From: an uncultured Clostridia bacterium
Lineage (GTDB): Bacteria > Bacillota > Clostridia > TANB77 > CAG-508
Assembly (NCBI GenBank): GCA_948517135.1
Contig: CAORJJ010000054.1
Coordinates: 1-14,252 of the forward strand
DNA: 14,252 nt
Direction: 5' to 3'
The notes below the pieces were generated by a model, which had not been told where the DNA came from, did not search any database, and was given only the letters and a program-made list of their open reading frames with translations. Shown here piece by piece: positions 7,418 through 14,252 of this stretch. The translations under genes and the position numbers were made by a program. Numbering within the stretch: position 1 is the first letter of the stretch; each line of letters starts with the position of its first letter.

Positions 7418-8347
7418 TTGGAAAAAAATACTTATATTATTGATGAATTAAATAAAGACCTAATTGGTTTAAGAATTGATAAAGCAGTAAGTTTGAAAGA
7501 TAAAGATCTTTCAAGAGCAGCGGTTCAAAGAATGATAGAAGAAGGAAATATTTTAGTAAATAGTAAAAATACAAAAATGGCATATAAAATATCATTAGGT
7601 GATGAAATTACTATTATAAAAGAAGAGCCAAAAGAAATTGAAATAAAAGCAGAAGATATACCATTAGATATTATTTATGAAGATGATGATATTTTAGTTG
7701 TAAATAAACAAAAAGGCTTAGTAGTTCACCCTGGAAATGGTAATCCAGATGGAACACTAGTAAATGCAATTATGAATAAATGTAAAGATTCTTTATCAGG
7801 TATTGGTGGAGAAATTAGACCAGGAATTGTTCATAGAATTGATAAAGATACATCAGGCCTTTTAATTATTGCCAAAAATGATAAAGCACATATTAATATG
7901 AGTGAGCAAATAAAAAATCACGAAGTTAAAAAAACATATATTGCTCTAGTACGAGGAAAAACAAAAGAAAATCAAGCAACTATTGATATGCCAATTGCTA
8001 GAAGTAATAAAGATAGAACTAAAATGGCAGTTTCCAAAAATGGAAAAAATGCAATTACACATTTTGAAGTTATAGAAAGATTTTTGGGATATACATTACT
8101 TAAAATAAACATTGAAACTGGTAGAACTCATCAAATAAGAGTACATTTATCACAAATTGGTTATCCAATAGTGGGAGATTTTGTTTATTCAAATGGAAAA
8201 AATCCTTTTGGTGTTCAAGGTCAAATGTTACATAGTTCTGAATTGGAATTTAGACATCCAATTACAGGAAAAGAACTGAAACTTCAAGCACAATTACCAG
8301 AATATTTTGAAGAAGTGTTGGAAAAATTAAGAAAGGAAGATCTTTAA
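7418..8347 (+). CDS. rluD: 23S rRNA pseudouridine synthase, RluD/RluA family
   Basis: Isomerises specific uridines to pseudouridine in large-subunit rRNA; RluD acts on helix 69. An N-terminal S4 RNA-binding domain (about 14–68; LIGLRIDKAVS, SRAAVQRMIEEGNILVN) is followed by the catalytic domain. That domain contains VHRIDKDTSGLL (138–149) with catalytic D142, then INIETGRTHQIRVHL and VGDFVY. The 309 residues match RluD/YlyB of Firmicutes. The start is TTG 7418 after AGAGAGGAT (7402–7410), in an operon 24 bases behind the glycosyltransferase. RluA-family paralogues share these motifs, so the target uridine is inferred from the S4 domain and the lspA neighbourhood. Confidence 0.92.
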   Translation: MEKNTYIIDELNKDLIGLRIDKAVSLKDKDLSRAAVQRMIEEGNILVNSKNTKMAYKISLGDEITIIKEEPKEIEIKAEDIPLDIIYEDDDILVVNKQKGLVVHPGNGNPDGTLVNAIMNKCKDSLSGIGGEIRPGIVHRIDKDTSGLLIIAKNDKAHINMSEQIKNHEVKKTYIALVRGKTKENQATIDMPIARSNKDRTKMAVSKNGKNAITHFEVIERFLGYTLLKINIETGRTHQIRVHLSQIGYPIVGDFVYSNGKNPFGVQGQMLHSSELEFRHPITGKELKLQAQLPEYFEEVLEKLRKEDL

Positions 8348-8354
8348 ATATAAA

Positions 8355-9078
8355 ATGGAAGAAGGAATTAGACTTCAAAAATTTCTTGCAGAAGCTGGAA
8401 TTGCTTCACGAAGAAAATGTGAAGAATTAATAGATGCAGGAAAAGTTAAAGTAAATGGTGAAGTTGCTAAAATTGGAACTAAAATTATTCCTACAAAAGA
8501 TGTAATTGAGTATAATGGAAAAATTATAAAATTACAAAAAAAGGAAAATGTATATATATTACTTAATAAACCAATAGGTGTTGTAACTACTGCAGATGAC
8601 CAATTTGATAGAGAAACTGTTTTAGATTTAGTAAAAGTTAAACAAAGAGTAGTACCTGTTGGACGACTAGATATGTATACATCAGGAGCATTAATATTAA
8701 CCGATGATGGTGATTTTGTTTATAAAGTTACTCATCCAAAACATGAAATTACAAAAACATATACAGTTACACTTTTACGGAATAGTTTCAAATGAGAATA
8801 TAACAGAATTGCAGAATGGTGTTAAAATAGATGATTCATATATAACAAGACCTGCAAAAGCAAGAATTATGAAAATTGATAAAGAAAAGAATTTTTCTCG
8901 TGTAGAAATAACAATACATGAAGGAAAAAATAGACAAGTGAGAAAAATGTGTGAAGCAATAGGAAAAAAAGTGTTGGCTCTACATAGAGCTAAAATTGGA
9001 AATATAGGAGTTAAAGATTTAAAATTAGGAACTTGGAGATATTTAAGCTATGAAGAAGTTAAGCAAATATTAAATTAA
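8355..9078 (+). pseudogene. rluB: RluB/RsuA-family pseudouridine synthase, split by a one-base frameshift
   Basis: The first frame (8355–8795) encodes an S4 domain (IRLQKFLAEAGIASRRKCEE, VKVNGEVA) and the catalytic motif PVGRLDMYTSGALILTDDGD with D106. It then runs into KTYTVTLLRNSFK and a stop. The continuing family sequence lies in the +1 frame: YGIVSNENITELQNGV, RPAKARI, ITIHEGKNRQVRKMCEAIGK, LHRAKIG, LKLGTWRYLS, ending at 9078. Removing one T from the TTTT run 8773–8776 would restore …TVTLYGIVS… and give 240 residues, the normal family length. Every conserved motif is otherwise intact, so this is either a very recent inactivation or, more likely, a homopolymer sequencing or assembly error. 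It begins eight bases after rluD; a GGAAGA ribosome site lies inside the rluD end. Confidence 0.85.
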
Positions 9079-9113
9079 ATATCTTTAAAATAATTTACGA
9101 AAGAGGATAAGAT

Positions 9114-9917
9114 ATGGAATACCAAAAATTTATTCCAGAAGGGTGGATAGATACAAAAGAAAATTTAGACAAAAATTCAATAAATACAGCTTTTTATAAT
9201 GGAACTGTATTACAAGGAACTGTTTCAGAATGTGATTCTAATTACAATTTACATGTTAAATTAGGAGATAATATAACAGGAATTATTCCAAGAAATGAGT
9301 TTGAAGCTATAAATACAGATGAGTTTGGTTTTTGCAATACTAATATTTGCAAAAATAAAGTAAATAATTTTGTACAGTTTAAAGTAAAAGAAATTTATGA
9401 TGATAATAATGTTTTATTATCTAGAAAAAAGGTTCAACAAGAAGCTTTAGATTGGGTTAAAAATGATTTGCAAGAGGGAAATATTGTAAATGGCATAGTA
9501 AGAAATATTAGAAAATTTGGCGTTTTTGTTGAGATTGGTGGAGGAGTTGTAGGGCTTCTACATATAGAAGATATATCAGTTTCAAGAATAAAATCACCTG
9601 AAGAAAGATTTTCTATTGGACAAAAAATAAATGTTATGATAAAATCAATAGACAAGCAAAATGATAAAATTGTCTTAACATACAAAGAGTTACTAGGAAA
9701 TTGGGAACAAAATGTAGAAGAATACAATGAAAAAACTGTTGTTGAAGGAATTGTTAAAGAAGCAGATAAATTTAAAAATGGTATTTTTATTGAATTAAAA
9801 CCCAATTTAGTGGGGCTTGCTGAGTATAAAGATGGATTAGAATATGGACAAAAAGTTAATGTCTATATAAAAAAAATCATTAAAGACAGAAAGAAAATTA
9901 AACTTTTGATTGTTTAA
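9114..9917 (+). CDS. RNA-binding protein with three S1 domains
   Basis: A cytoplasmic S1-repeat protein of 267 residues, probably a translation- or RNA-associated relative of ribosomal protein S1. Repeat 1 (about 29–105) is divergent and contains GTVSECDSNYNLHVKLGDNITGIIP. Repeat 2 (about 121–190) is canonical: GNIVNGIVRNIRKFGVFVEI, GLLHIEDIS, IGQKINVMIKSID and KIVLTYKE. Repeat 3 (about 208–266) is shortened: EGIVKEADKFKNGIFIEL, VGLAEY, GQKVNVYIKKI. Short relatives of this kind occur in Clostridia in place of, or beside, a full S1. The start is ATG 9114 after AAGAGGATAA. It lies 35 bases after the rluB frame and 27 before the next gene, inside the same operon. I cannot say whether it binds ribosomes, mRNA or a small RNA. 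Confidence 0.8.
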   Translation: MEYQKFIPEGWIDTKENLDKNSINTAFYNGTVLQGTVSECDSNYNLHVKLGDNITGIIPRNEFEAINTDEFGFCNTNICKNKVNNFVQFKVKEIYDDNNVLLSRKKVQQEALDWVKNDLQEGNIVNGIVRNIRKFGVFVEIGGGVVGLLHIEDISVSRIKSPEERFSIGQKINVMIKSIDKQNDKIVLTYKELLGNWEQNVEEYNEKTVVEGIVKEADKFKNGIFIELKPNLVGLAEYKDGLEYGQKVNVYIKKIIKDRKKIKLLIV

Positions 9918-9944
9918 AATAAAATTATGGGAGGTTATTTAAAA

Positions 9945-10880
9945 ATGGTAGAAGATGAAGAAATTAAAACTACCGTTTCTCCATTCGCTATTAGAGAAGG
10001 AGAAATAAAAACATTTGATGGCAAGGATGGATATGTATCAATAAATCAAATTATCCATAAGATTAACCTTGGTCATATTACAGATGTGCATTTCAAAATA
10101 CTAGATTTAGTAAATGAATTTGAATTTTTAACTTCAAGACAAATTTATCAGATCCTTAAATTTAAAGGTGAAGATATTAAATCACAAGATAAGTTAAATA
10201 CAAAATTAGAACAATTAGTAAAAACAAAAATTTTAACAAGATATTACTTTACTTCAGAAGAGGGTAAAGGAATATATAGAGTTTATTGTATGGAAAAAAT
10301 GGGAAAATATTTGTTAAATTCTAAAGAAGTAGAATGCAAATGGCAACCAACAGATAATACAAAACCAGTATCTCTAATGAAAAAAAGATTAGCTGGAAAT
10401 CAAGTAATAGTTGCTTATATGAGAAAAGCTAAAAACTTTGATAGTTATAAAGTAAAAACAGCTATTACAGCTAAAATGAATGGTAAAGCTTTTAAAGGAC
10501 ATGGAGAAGTAAAAATATCAAAAGCAGGAAAAACATTAAGCTTAATATTTGAATGTGTTAGAAGAGAAGATGACTGGAAAACAAAATTCATAGATAGAAT
10601 GAGATTATATAAAGATTTCTTAGAGAATTTTGTTCCATTCGATTCAGGATTTGAGGCAAGACCACAATTAATATTAGTTTGTGAAGATGATAAACATATG
10701 GTAGAAACATTTAAAGAAGTTGTAAAAAAAGGATTACAATTTGATAAAATAAAAGTTTACTATACTACTGATTTAAAACAAAATGCTGGTTCATTAGATA
10801 AATCATTAACTGAATTTACAAAAAATGAAACAACAGGAAAATTTGAAGCAAAAAATATAGAATTTAAAATATTAGAATAA
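9945..10880 (+). CDS. winged-helix protein resembling the Replic_Relax (replication-relaxation) family
   Basis: A soluble protein of 311 residues. A predicted winged-helix domain lies at about 45–105 (FKILDLVNEFEFLTSRQIYQ, then KLNTKLEQLVKTKILTRYYF), followed by a beta hairpin and EKMGKYLL. The C-terminal half (about 150–275) reads like an alpha/beta PD-(D/E)xK-type core: GEVKI (187–191), LSLIFECVRRED (198–209), then K212/K214 and RMRLYKDFL, RPQLILVCEDD, IKVYYTTD. This order matches Replic_Relax proteins, which sit next to mobilisation genes on plasmids and integrative elements. Whether it cuts DNA is unknown; the active-site pattern is incomplete. The ATG at 9927 overlaps the ribosome site GGGAGGT (9929–9935), so ATG 9945 is preferred. 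It is the last gene of a housekeeping operon and faces a TraG-like ATPase gene. Confidence 0.55.
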   Translation: MVEDEEIKTTVSPFAIREGEIKTFDGKDGYVSINQIIHKINLGHITDVHFKILDLVNEFEFLTSRQIYQILKFKGEDIKSQDKLNTKLEQLVKTKILTRYYFTSEEGKGIYRVYCMEKMGKYLLNSKEVECKWQPTDNTKPVSLMKKRLAGNQVIVAYMRKAKNFDSYKVKTAITAKMNGKAFKGHGEVKISKAGKTLSLIFECVRREDDWKTKFIDRMRLYKDFLENFVPFDSGFEARPQLILVCEDDKHMVETFKEVVKKGLQFDKIKVYYTTDLKQNAGSLDKSLTEFTKNETTGKFEAKNIEFKILE

Positions 10881-10885
10881 TATAT

Positions 10886-10919
10886 AAAAGATTTTAACTT
10901 TAAGTTAAAATCTTTTTTT
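10886..10919 (+). terminator. terminator of the lspA–rluD–Replic_Relax operon
   Basis: Arms 10886–10900 and 10902–10916 are complementary (AAAAGATTTTAAC/GTTAAAATCTTTT); the realistic loop is about five bases. A run of seven T's ends at 10919. It lies five bases after the stop codon and is the first convincing terminator since 4367. Confidence 0.88.
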
Positions 10920-10958
10920 ATTTAGTAGGAAAGTACTTTGTACTTCATACTAAATAAA
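10917..10958. repeat. 42-bp palindrome between convergent genes
   Basis: Outer arms TTTATTTAGTA (10917–10927) and TACTAAATAAA (10948–10958) are perfectly complementary. An inner pair, AAGTAC (10931–10936) and GTACTT (10940–10945), flanks a TTT loop, separated from the outer arms by GGA/CA. It begins inside the T-tract of the preceding terminator but is not needed for that terminator and lacks a good T-tract of its own on the + strand. Confidence 0.75.
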
Positions 10959-10978
10959 AGCTTAGTTAATTTTTGCAC

Positions 10979-11032
10979 ACGATTTTGTACAACAAAATAG
11001 GCACGTCGAACAAATACGTAGACGATTTAGTA
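10979..11032. repeat. CpG-rich non-coding stretch with direct and inverted repeats
   Basis: ACGATTTTGTA (10979–10989) recurs as ACGATTTAGTA (11022–11032), 10 of 11 identical and 43 bp apart. Inside are the inverted pair ATTTTGT/ACAAAAT (10982–10988 with 10992–10998), the palindrome TACGTA (11015–11020) and CGTC/GACG (11004–11007 with 11021–11024). Five CpGs fall within about 45 bp, in contrast with the CpG-poor surroundings. No open frame with a ribosome site is visible. The function is unknown. Confidence 0.6.
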
Positions 11033-11061
11033 AAGTTTTGTATTTTGTAATTATCATATAA

Positions 11062-11100
11062 AAAAGTGAAATTTAGGGATATTCCTTAAATTTCACTTTT
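11062..11100 (-). terminator. terminator of the TraG-like ATPase gene (possibly bidirectional)
   Basis: A perfect 14-bp stem (11062–11075 with 11087–11100, core GTGAAATTTA/TAAATTTCAC) can extend by a GG/CC pair. On the minus strand it is followed by TTTTTT (11065–11060) and starts six bases after the ATPase stop codon. T's on the + side also make it a possible backstop for the opposing operon. Confidence 0.85.
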
Positions 11101-11106
11101 GATTAA

Positions 11107-13446
11107 TTATTTATTATTGTTATTATTTGAATTATAAGATGTAATTGCATTTTCATTATCAAATCTATAATTCATATCTGAATTGTTCATTTGAATTGGA
11201 TCCATATCATTTGGATTATTTGGTTTTCCATTAAAGTTTATATGTTTTAAATCGAATTTATTATCAGTAGATTCATAGTCTGATCCTTCATTAGAAACAG
11301 ATGAGCTTTTTGAAAATTTACTAAAATTATATGTTTTAATTTTTTGTTTTTCTTTATATCTAGCTTCTAAGAAGTCTATTTTTGCTTGACCAATTAAACT
11401 TTTTCCTGATAAATCCTTAGTTTTATAAATAACATATTTGAATTTTAAAGATTGAACTTTACCAGCTTTGTAATAAGGAATCCATGCCCATTTAATACCT
11501 TTATAATTATCATCATATTTTCCTTGATCTGTATGGTAGTCATGAGTAAATGTCCAACGTCTCTTTTCTCCAAGTTCTTTTTCCCACCATTCATTGTCTT
11601 CTGGAGTATTGTTACCAAATACAACTTTAGTTGTACAGTTAGCTAAAATTGTTTGTCTAAAGTTTTCTCCATTAACAGTACCAAATTGTGATAAGTTTTG
11701 TGATGAAATTATTGTACCAACTCTATATTTTCTATATAAAGTAAATATATCTTCTGTTGCTTTACAAACAAAAGGTGGAAATTCGTCTACATATAAGAAG
11801 TGGGGGATTCTGTTATTTTCATTTCCAGGTCTTGATAAAACTGATTGTTGCATTAATAATAAGAAGAATAGTCCAAATGCTTTATGAACGCCAGCTCCTA
11901 AATCTCCACGGCGAGTACATACGAATGTAACTTCACCATTTTGCAATGCTTTATCATAATTAATATTGTTTGTTCTATTACATAAAATATTTCTAACTCC
12001 AGGGAATCTAAGTAAATTCTCAAGTTGTGCAGCAGATGCTTGTAAGTATTTTTCTGTTTCAGAAATATTTGAGGCACCTTTATAAAATGTTTTCTTAAAA
12101 TATCCTAATTGAATTCTATATTTTTCTACAAGATCAGGGAAGGTTTTCATTTTTTCAGCCATTTCTTCAATTAAACTGAAATCATTTAATAAGTCTAATA
12201 AATCTTCTAAGTTAGGAAGTAAACCTTCATGAAGTCTTGGATAAGTTTCTTTTAATAATAGTACTAAGTTTTCAATTGCTTGAGTTACTATATTTCTCAT
12301 AAATGCTTCATCTTGAGTTGAATATTCAGAAAAATACATTCTTTTCAAAATAGAAGAGATTGCAATTGATGTTTTTATCGGATCCTCAAATATGAATGGA
12401 TTTAAACCACTTGATGTATTATTATTAGGATCTACAACATTATATTTTATTCCAAAATTTTCTGCTACATCAATAACATGTGTTATTGATTCATAATCTG
12501 GTGCTAGATAAGTAAGACCTAAATTTCTATATACTGATTTATCACCATTATATTGATAAAGTAGTTTTGAGAAAAATGTTTTAAATACTTTTTCTCTACC
12601 ACTAACAGGTGTAATCATATTTAGTGAAAAGTTTTCATTTATATATTCATTAGAATAAGGAGAATTTAATGTTGCAATATTTGTTTTTAATGCAGTAAAT
12701 CCTAATTCTTTTGCAGATTCTTTAAAGAAATATTTTTTCTCTATATCTCTAGCTATCATTGGTTCAAACATCATAGATGTTTTTCCAGAACCAGATACAC
12801 CAACAATTAATGTTGATTCAAATCTTCTAGCTTCAGGTGTTTTAATAGCTTTACCAGTTTCTCTATCTTTACATAGGAACATTTCACAAGTATAAGGACC
12901 CATACCAATTGATTTGTCAGATAAATCAATTCCACCATAATCCCAAATTGATTCTTTAATAAATAATGTATCATCAACAGTAGTATATAACCATTTGAAT
13001 AATGGGAAGAAACTACATACTGGAATGTACCAAGCAAAAGCAGAGAATGCAGGTTTTATAAGATCCATAAATGTTGTTATTATGTAAGGATAATTAGGTA
13101 CTGAAAATAGCATTAACCAACCAAGTTGATTAATCCATTGTATAACCATAGATACAACAACTATATACAGAATGACAGTATATGTATAGAAAAATTGCAG
13201 TTTTGTATTTTTATCTTCAACAAATTTTGAAGATGGTGAAAAATAAAATGCAAAAACTACACATGCCATAGCTAAAGTATATTTTATTGGTCCCCAATAA
13301 GAAACTGAAATACCAGAGAACATAATAAATAGAATTTCCGATATTCTATCTATTGTTATATAAACTGAAATTAATGTTAATACATATGTTGCAAAGGTAT
13401 TTCTATCAGTTTTTAATTTCTTTAAAAACATATCTATATATTTCAT
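11107..13446 (-). CDS. VirD4/TraG-like type IV coupling ATPase, membrane anchored
   Basis: A 779-residue protein of the FtsK/HerA–VirD4 ATPase superfamily; relatives pump DNA, or recruit substrates, at the membrane. About four or five hydrophobic segments occupy residues 18–165, more than the usual two. Walker A is GVSGSGKT (216–223). FGIKYNVVDP…SGLNPF (331–351) matches the 'G..V.v.dp…NP' region of TraG proteins. Walker B is HFLYVDEF (549–556), followed by the C-terminal TraG/TraD element FTLYRKYRVGTIISSQNLSQFG (568–589). About 90 residues separate Walker A from the next strand, where coupling proteins usually have about 25, so an insertion at roughly 232–308 is likely. The C-terminal 80 residues are low-complexity and Asn/Ser-rich. 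The start is ATG after AAAGGAT. No relaxase or channel genes are nearby. It is single-gene, convergent to the Replic_Relax-like gene. Confidence 0.8.
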   Translation of the reverse strand: MKYIDMFLKKLKTDRNTFATYVLTLISVYITIDRISEILFIMFSGISVSYWGPIKYTLAMACVVFAFYFSPSSKFVEDKNTKLQFFYTYTVILYIVVVSMVIQWINQLGWLMLFSVPNYPYIITTFMDLIKPAFSAFAWYIPVCSFFPLFKWLYTTVDDTLFIKESIWDYGGIDLSDKSIGMGPYTCEMFLCKDRETGKAIKTPEARRFESTLIVGVSGSGKTSMMFEPMIARDIEKKYFFKESAKELGFTALKTNIATLNSPYSNEYINENFSLNMITPVSGREKVFKTFFSKLLYQYNGDKSVYRNLGLTYLAPDYESITHVIDVAENFGIKYNVVDPNNNTSSGLNPFIFEDPIKTSIAISSILKRMYFSEYSTQDEAFMRNIVTQAIENLVLLLKETYPRLHEGLLPNLEDLLDLLNDFSLIEEMAEKMKTFPDLVEKYRIQLGYFKKTFYKGASNISETEKYLQASAAQLENLLRFPGVRNILCNRTNNINYDKALQNGEVTFVCTRRGDLGAGVHKAFGLFFLLLMQQSVLSRPGNENNRIPHFLYVDEFPPFVCKATEDIFTLYRKYRVGTIISSQNLSQFGTVNGENFRQTILANCTTKVVFGNNTPEDNEWWEKELGEKRRWTFTHDYHTDQGKYDDNYKGIKWAWIPYYKAGKVQSLKFKYVIYKTKDLSGKSLIGQAKIDFLEARYKEKQKIKTYNFSKFSKSSSVSNEGSDYESTDNKFDLKHINFNGKPNNPNDMDPIQMNNSDMNYRFDNENAITSYNSNNNNNK

Positions 13447-13483
13447 AAAAATCTATCCTTTTATAACAAAATTATACATCTTT

Positions 13484-13512
13484 ATTATCTTACAAAATGC
13501 GAAAAAAATCAA
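13484..13512 (-). promoter_or_regulatory. sigma-A promoter of the TraG-like ATPase gene
   Basis: Read on the minus strand: TTGATT (13512–13507), a 17-bp spacer, and GATAAT (13489–13484). Transcription would start near 13477, about 30 nt before the ATG at 13446. A/T tracts upstream are described separately. Confidence 0.65.
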
Positions 13513-13550
13513 GGGTTTTAGCGAAAAAAACTTGTAATTTTGGCAAAAAA
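13499..13550. repeat. three phased A-tracts over and upstream of the ATPase promoter
   Basis: GCGAAAAAAA at 13499–13508 and again at 13521–13530, with a related GGCAAAAAA at 13542–13550. The A-tracts begin at 13502, 13524 and 13545, that is 22 and 21 bp apart, close to two helical turns. Such phasing predicts intrinsic DNA curvature or same-face protein sites. The first copy overlaps the -35 element. Confidence 0.6.
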
Positions 13551-13621
13551 TTAAGACTTAATCATATAAAGCTAATTAAAATAATACAATTTATAAAAAA
13601 CTCTAAATTAGGATTGGTAAA

Positions 13622-14252
13622 ATGAAGGTAAATAATTTTTTTGCAGGAATATTTTCGTTATTAATTTCACAAGTTTTAGTAAAGATATTTGGTGTGCTAT
13701 ATAGTTTATATTTGACTAATAAAGTAGGCTTTGGAGATGAAGGAAACGCAATATATATGAGTGGATATCAAATTTATGCATTATTGCTTACATTATCTTC
13801 AATTGGTGTACCAAATGCAATTTCTAAATTGATTTCTGAGAAAAATTCTATTGGTGATTATAAAAATGAAGAAAGAATATTAAAAATTTCTATATTAATA
13901 TTTTCAATAGTAGGATTTTGTGGAAGTATTATTATATTTGTTTTTTCAAAATATATATCAAATAATATTATTCAAATTCCAGAAGCTAATTTAAGTTTAA
14001 AAGTTTTATCACCAGCAGTGTTTTTTGTTTCAATAATTTCTGTAATGAGAGGTTATTTTAATGGCAAAGGTATGATATATATTACAGCTAAATCTCAATT
14101 TTATGAACAAGTTGTGAAGTCGATTCTTACAATTATTTTAGTTGAAATTGTATCAAAGGTTTCTAATTATAATACTGAAGCAATGGCATCAACGGCAAAT
14201 TTAGCAACTACTTTAGCAACGTTGTTTAGTTTAATATATATATGTATTAAAT
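13622..14252 (+). CDS. SpoVB/MurJ-like flippase of the MATE superfamily, 5' part
   Basis: Open from ATG 13622 to the right edge, 210 codons, C-terminus missing. The family (polysaccharide biosynthesis / SpoVB / MurJ-like) moves lipid-linked cell-wall or glycan precursors across the cytoplasmic membrane. The N-terminal helix has the typical pattern FFAGIFSLLISQVLVKIFGV (6–25). It is followed by GVPNAISKLISEKN (62–75), RGYFNGKGM (143–151) and AKSQFYEQVVKSI (156–168), all characteristic of the SpoVB branch. At least five hydrophobic segments are visible. The ribosome site AGGA (13610–13613) is weak; no convincing promoter is seen, although TACAAT at 13585–13590 could be a -10. It is divergent from the ATPase gene. 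The specific substrate cannot be decided from the N-terminal part. Confidence 0.82.
   Translation, partial: MKVNNFFAGIFSLLISQVLVKIFGVLYSLYLTNKVGFGDEGNAIYMSGYQIYALLLTLSSIGVPNAISKLISEKNSIGDYKNEERILKISILIFSIVGFCGSIIIFVFSKYISNNIIQIPEANLSLKVLSPAVFFVSIISVMRGYFNGKGMIYITAKSQFYEQVVKSILTIILVEIVSKVSNYNTEAMASTANLATTLATLFSLIYICIK

Noticed and set aside
8772..8778. Programmed +1 frameshift in rluB
   Set aside because: CTT-T could slip, but there is no slow codon, stop codon or stimulatory Shine–Dalgarno/structure at the site; a homopolymer indel explains it more simply.
9434..9805. 123-codon open frame on the minus strand inside the S1 gene
   Set aside because: Antisense shadow of the S1-domain gene; no domain pattern and no ribosome site.
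9927..9944. ATG 9927 as start of the Replic_Relax-like gene
   Set aside because: It overlaps the GGGAGGT ribosome site (9929–9935), which is correctly spaced for ATG 9945.
10917..11050. CRISPR array or tRNA in the repeat-rich gap
   Set aside because: Repeats occur only twice with unequal context, there are no regular spacers, and no cloverleaf or T-arm sequence is present.
11452..11887. Two overlapping plus-strand open frames opposite the ATPase gene
   Set aside because: They run antisense to the conserved Walker B and C-terminal region of the ATPase and have no recognisable protein pattern.
12807..13037. 76-codon minus-strand frame within the ATPase gene
   Set aside because: Out-of-frame shadow of the region before and around Walker A; the in-frame protein is continuous and conserved.

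Overview
The window is strongly AT-rich (AGA/AAA/ATA codons, few CpGs, TTG starts in several genes, strong AAGGAGG-type ribosome sites). Together with the gene content (MurD, two-OB-fold SSB, NptA-type transporter, LspA–RluD neighbourhood, SpoVB/MurJ-like flippase) this points to a low-GC Firmicute, most likely an (uncultured-type) clostridial lineage. The standard genetic code fits. There are no tRNA or rRNA genes, CRISPR arrays or recognisable insertion sequences.

Layout. (1) 1–1464: the tail of a probable membrane protein, then a MurD-type peptidoglycan ligase. (2) 1569–2348: a sigma-A promoter and a tandem OB-fold single-stranded-DNA-binding protein, followed by a long, nearly perfect RNA hairpin (2376–2435). 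(3) 2454–4367: a self-contained Na+/phosphate cotransporter (NptA type, PhoU-like tail) with its own consensus promoter and terminator. (4) 4379–10919: one long co-directional run with small gaps and no internal terminator that I can see. It encodes a GT-C-like membrane protein, lspA (start overlapping the previous stop), a WecG/TagA glycosyltransferase, rluD, an rluB broken by a single-base frameshift, a three-S1-domain RNA-binding protein, and a winged-helix protein resembling the Replic_Relax (replication-relaxation) family. It ends at a strong terminator. (5) 10917–11061: non-coding DNA with a 42-bp palindrome, smaller inverted and direct repeats and a local cluster of CpGs. (6) 11062–13512, minus strand: a monocistronic VirD4/TraG-like coupling ATPase with its own promoter and terminator, convergent with the Replic_Relax-like gene. 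(7) 13622–end: the 5' part of a SpoVB/MurJ-type MATE-superfamily flippase.

How it fits together. Regions 1, 4 (first half) and 7 are envelope biogenesis (peptidoglycan precursor, lipoprotein processing, lipid-linked glycan assembly). The middle of region 4 is rRNA modification and translation. The outlier is regions 4-end/5/6: a conjugation-type coupling ATPase and a relaxosome-accessory-like protein face each other across a structured intergenic stretch, yet no relaxase, channel proteins, integrase or plasmid genes occur here. Both are embedded among housekeeping genes. This orphan pair and the RNA hairpin after ssb are the strongest candidates for something undescribed. Their functions are inference, not shown by the sequence.
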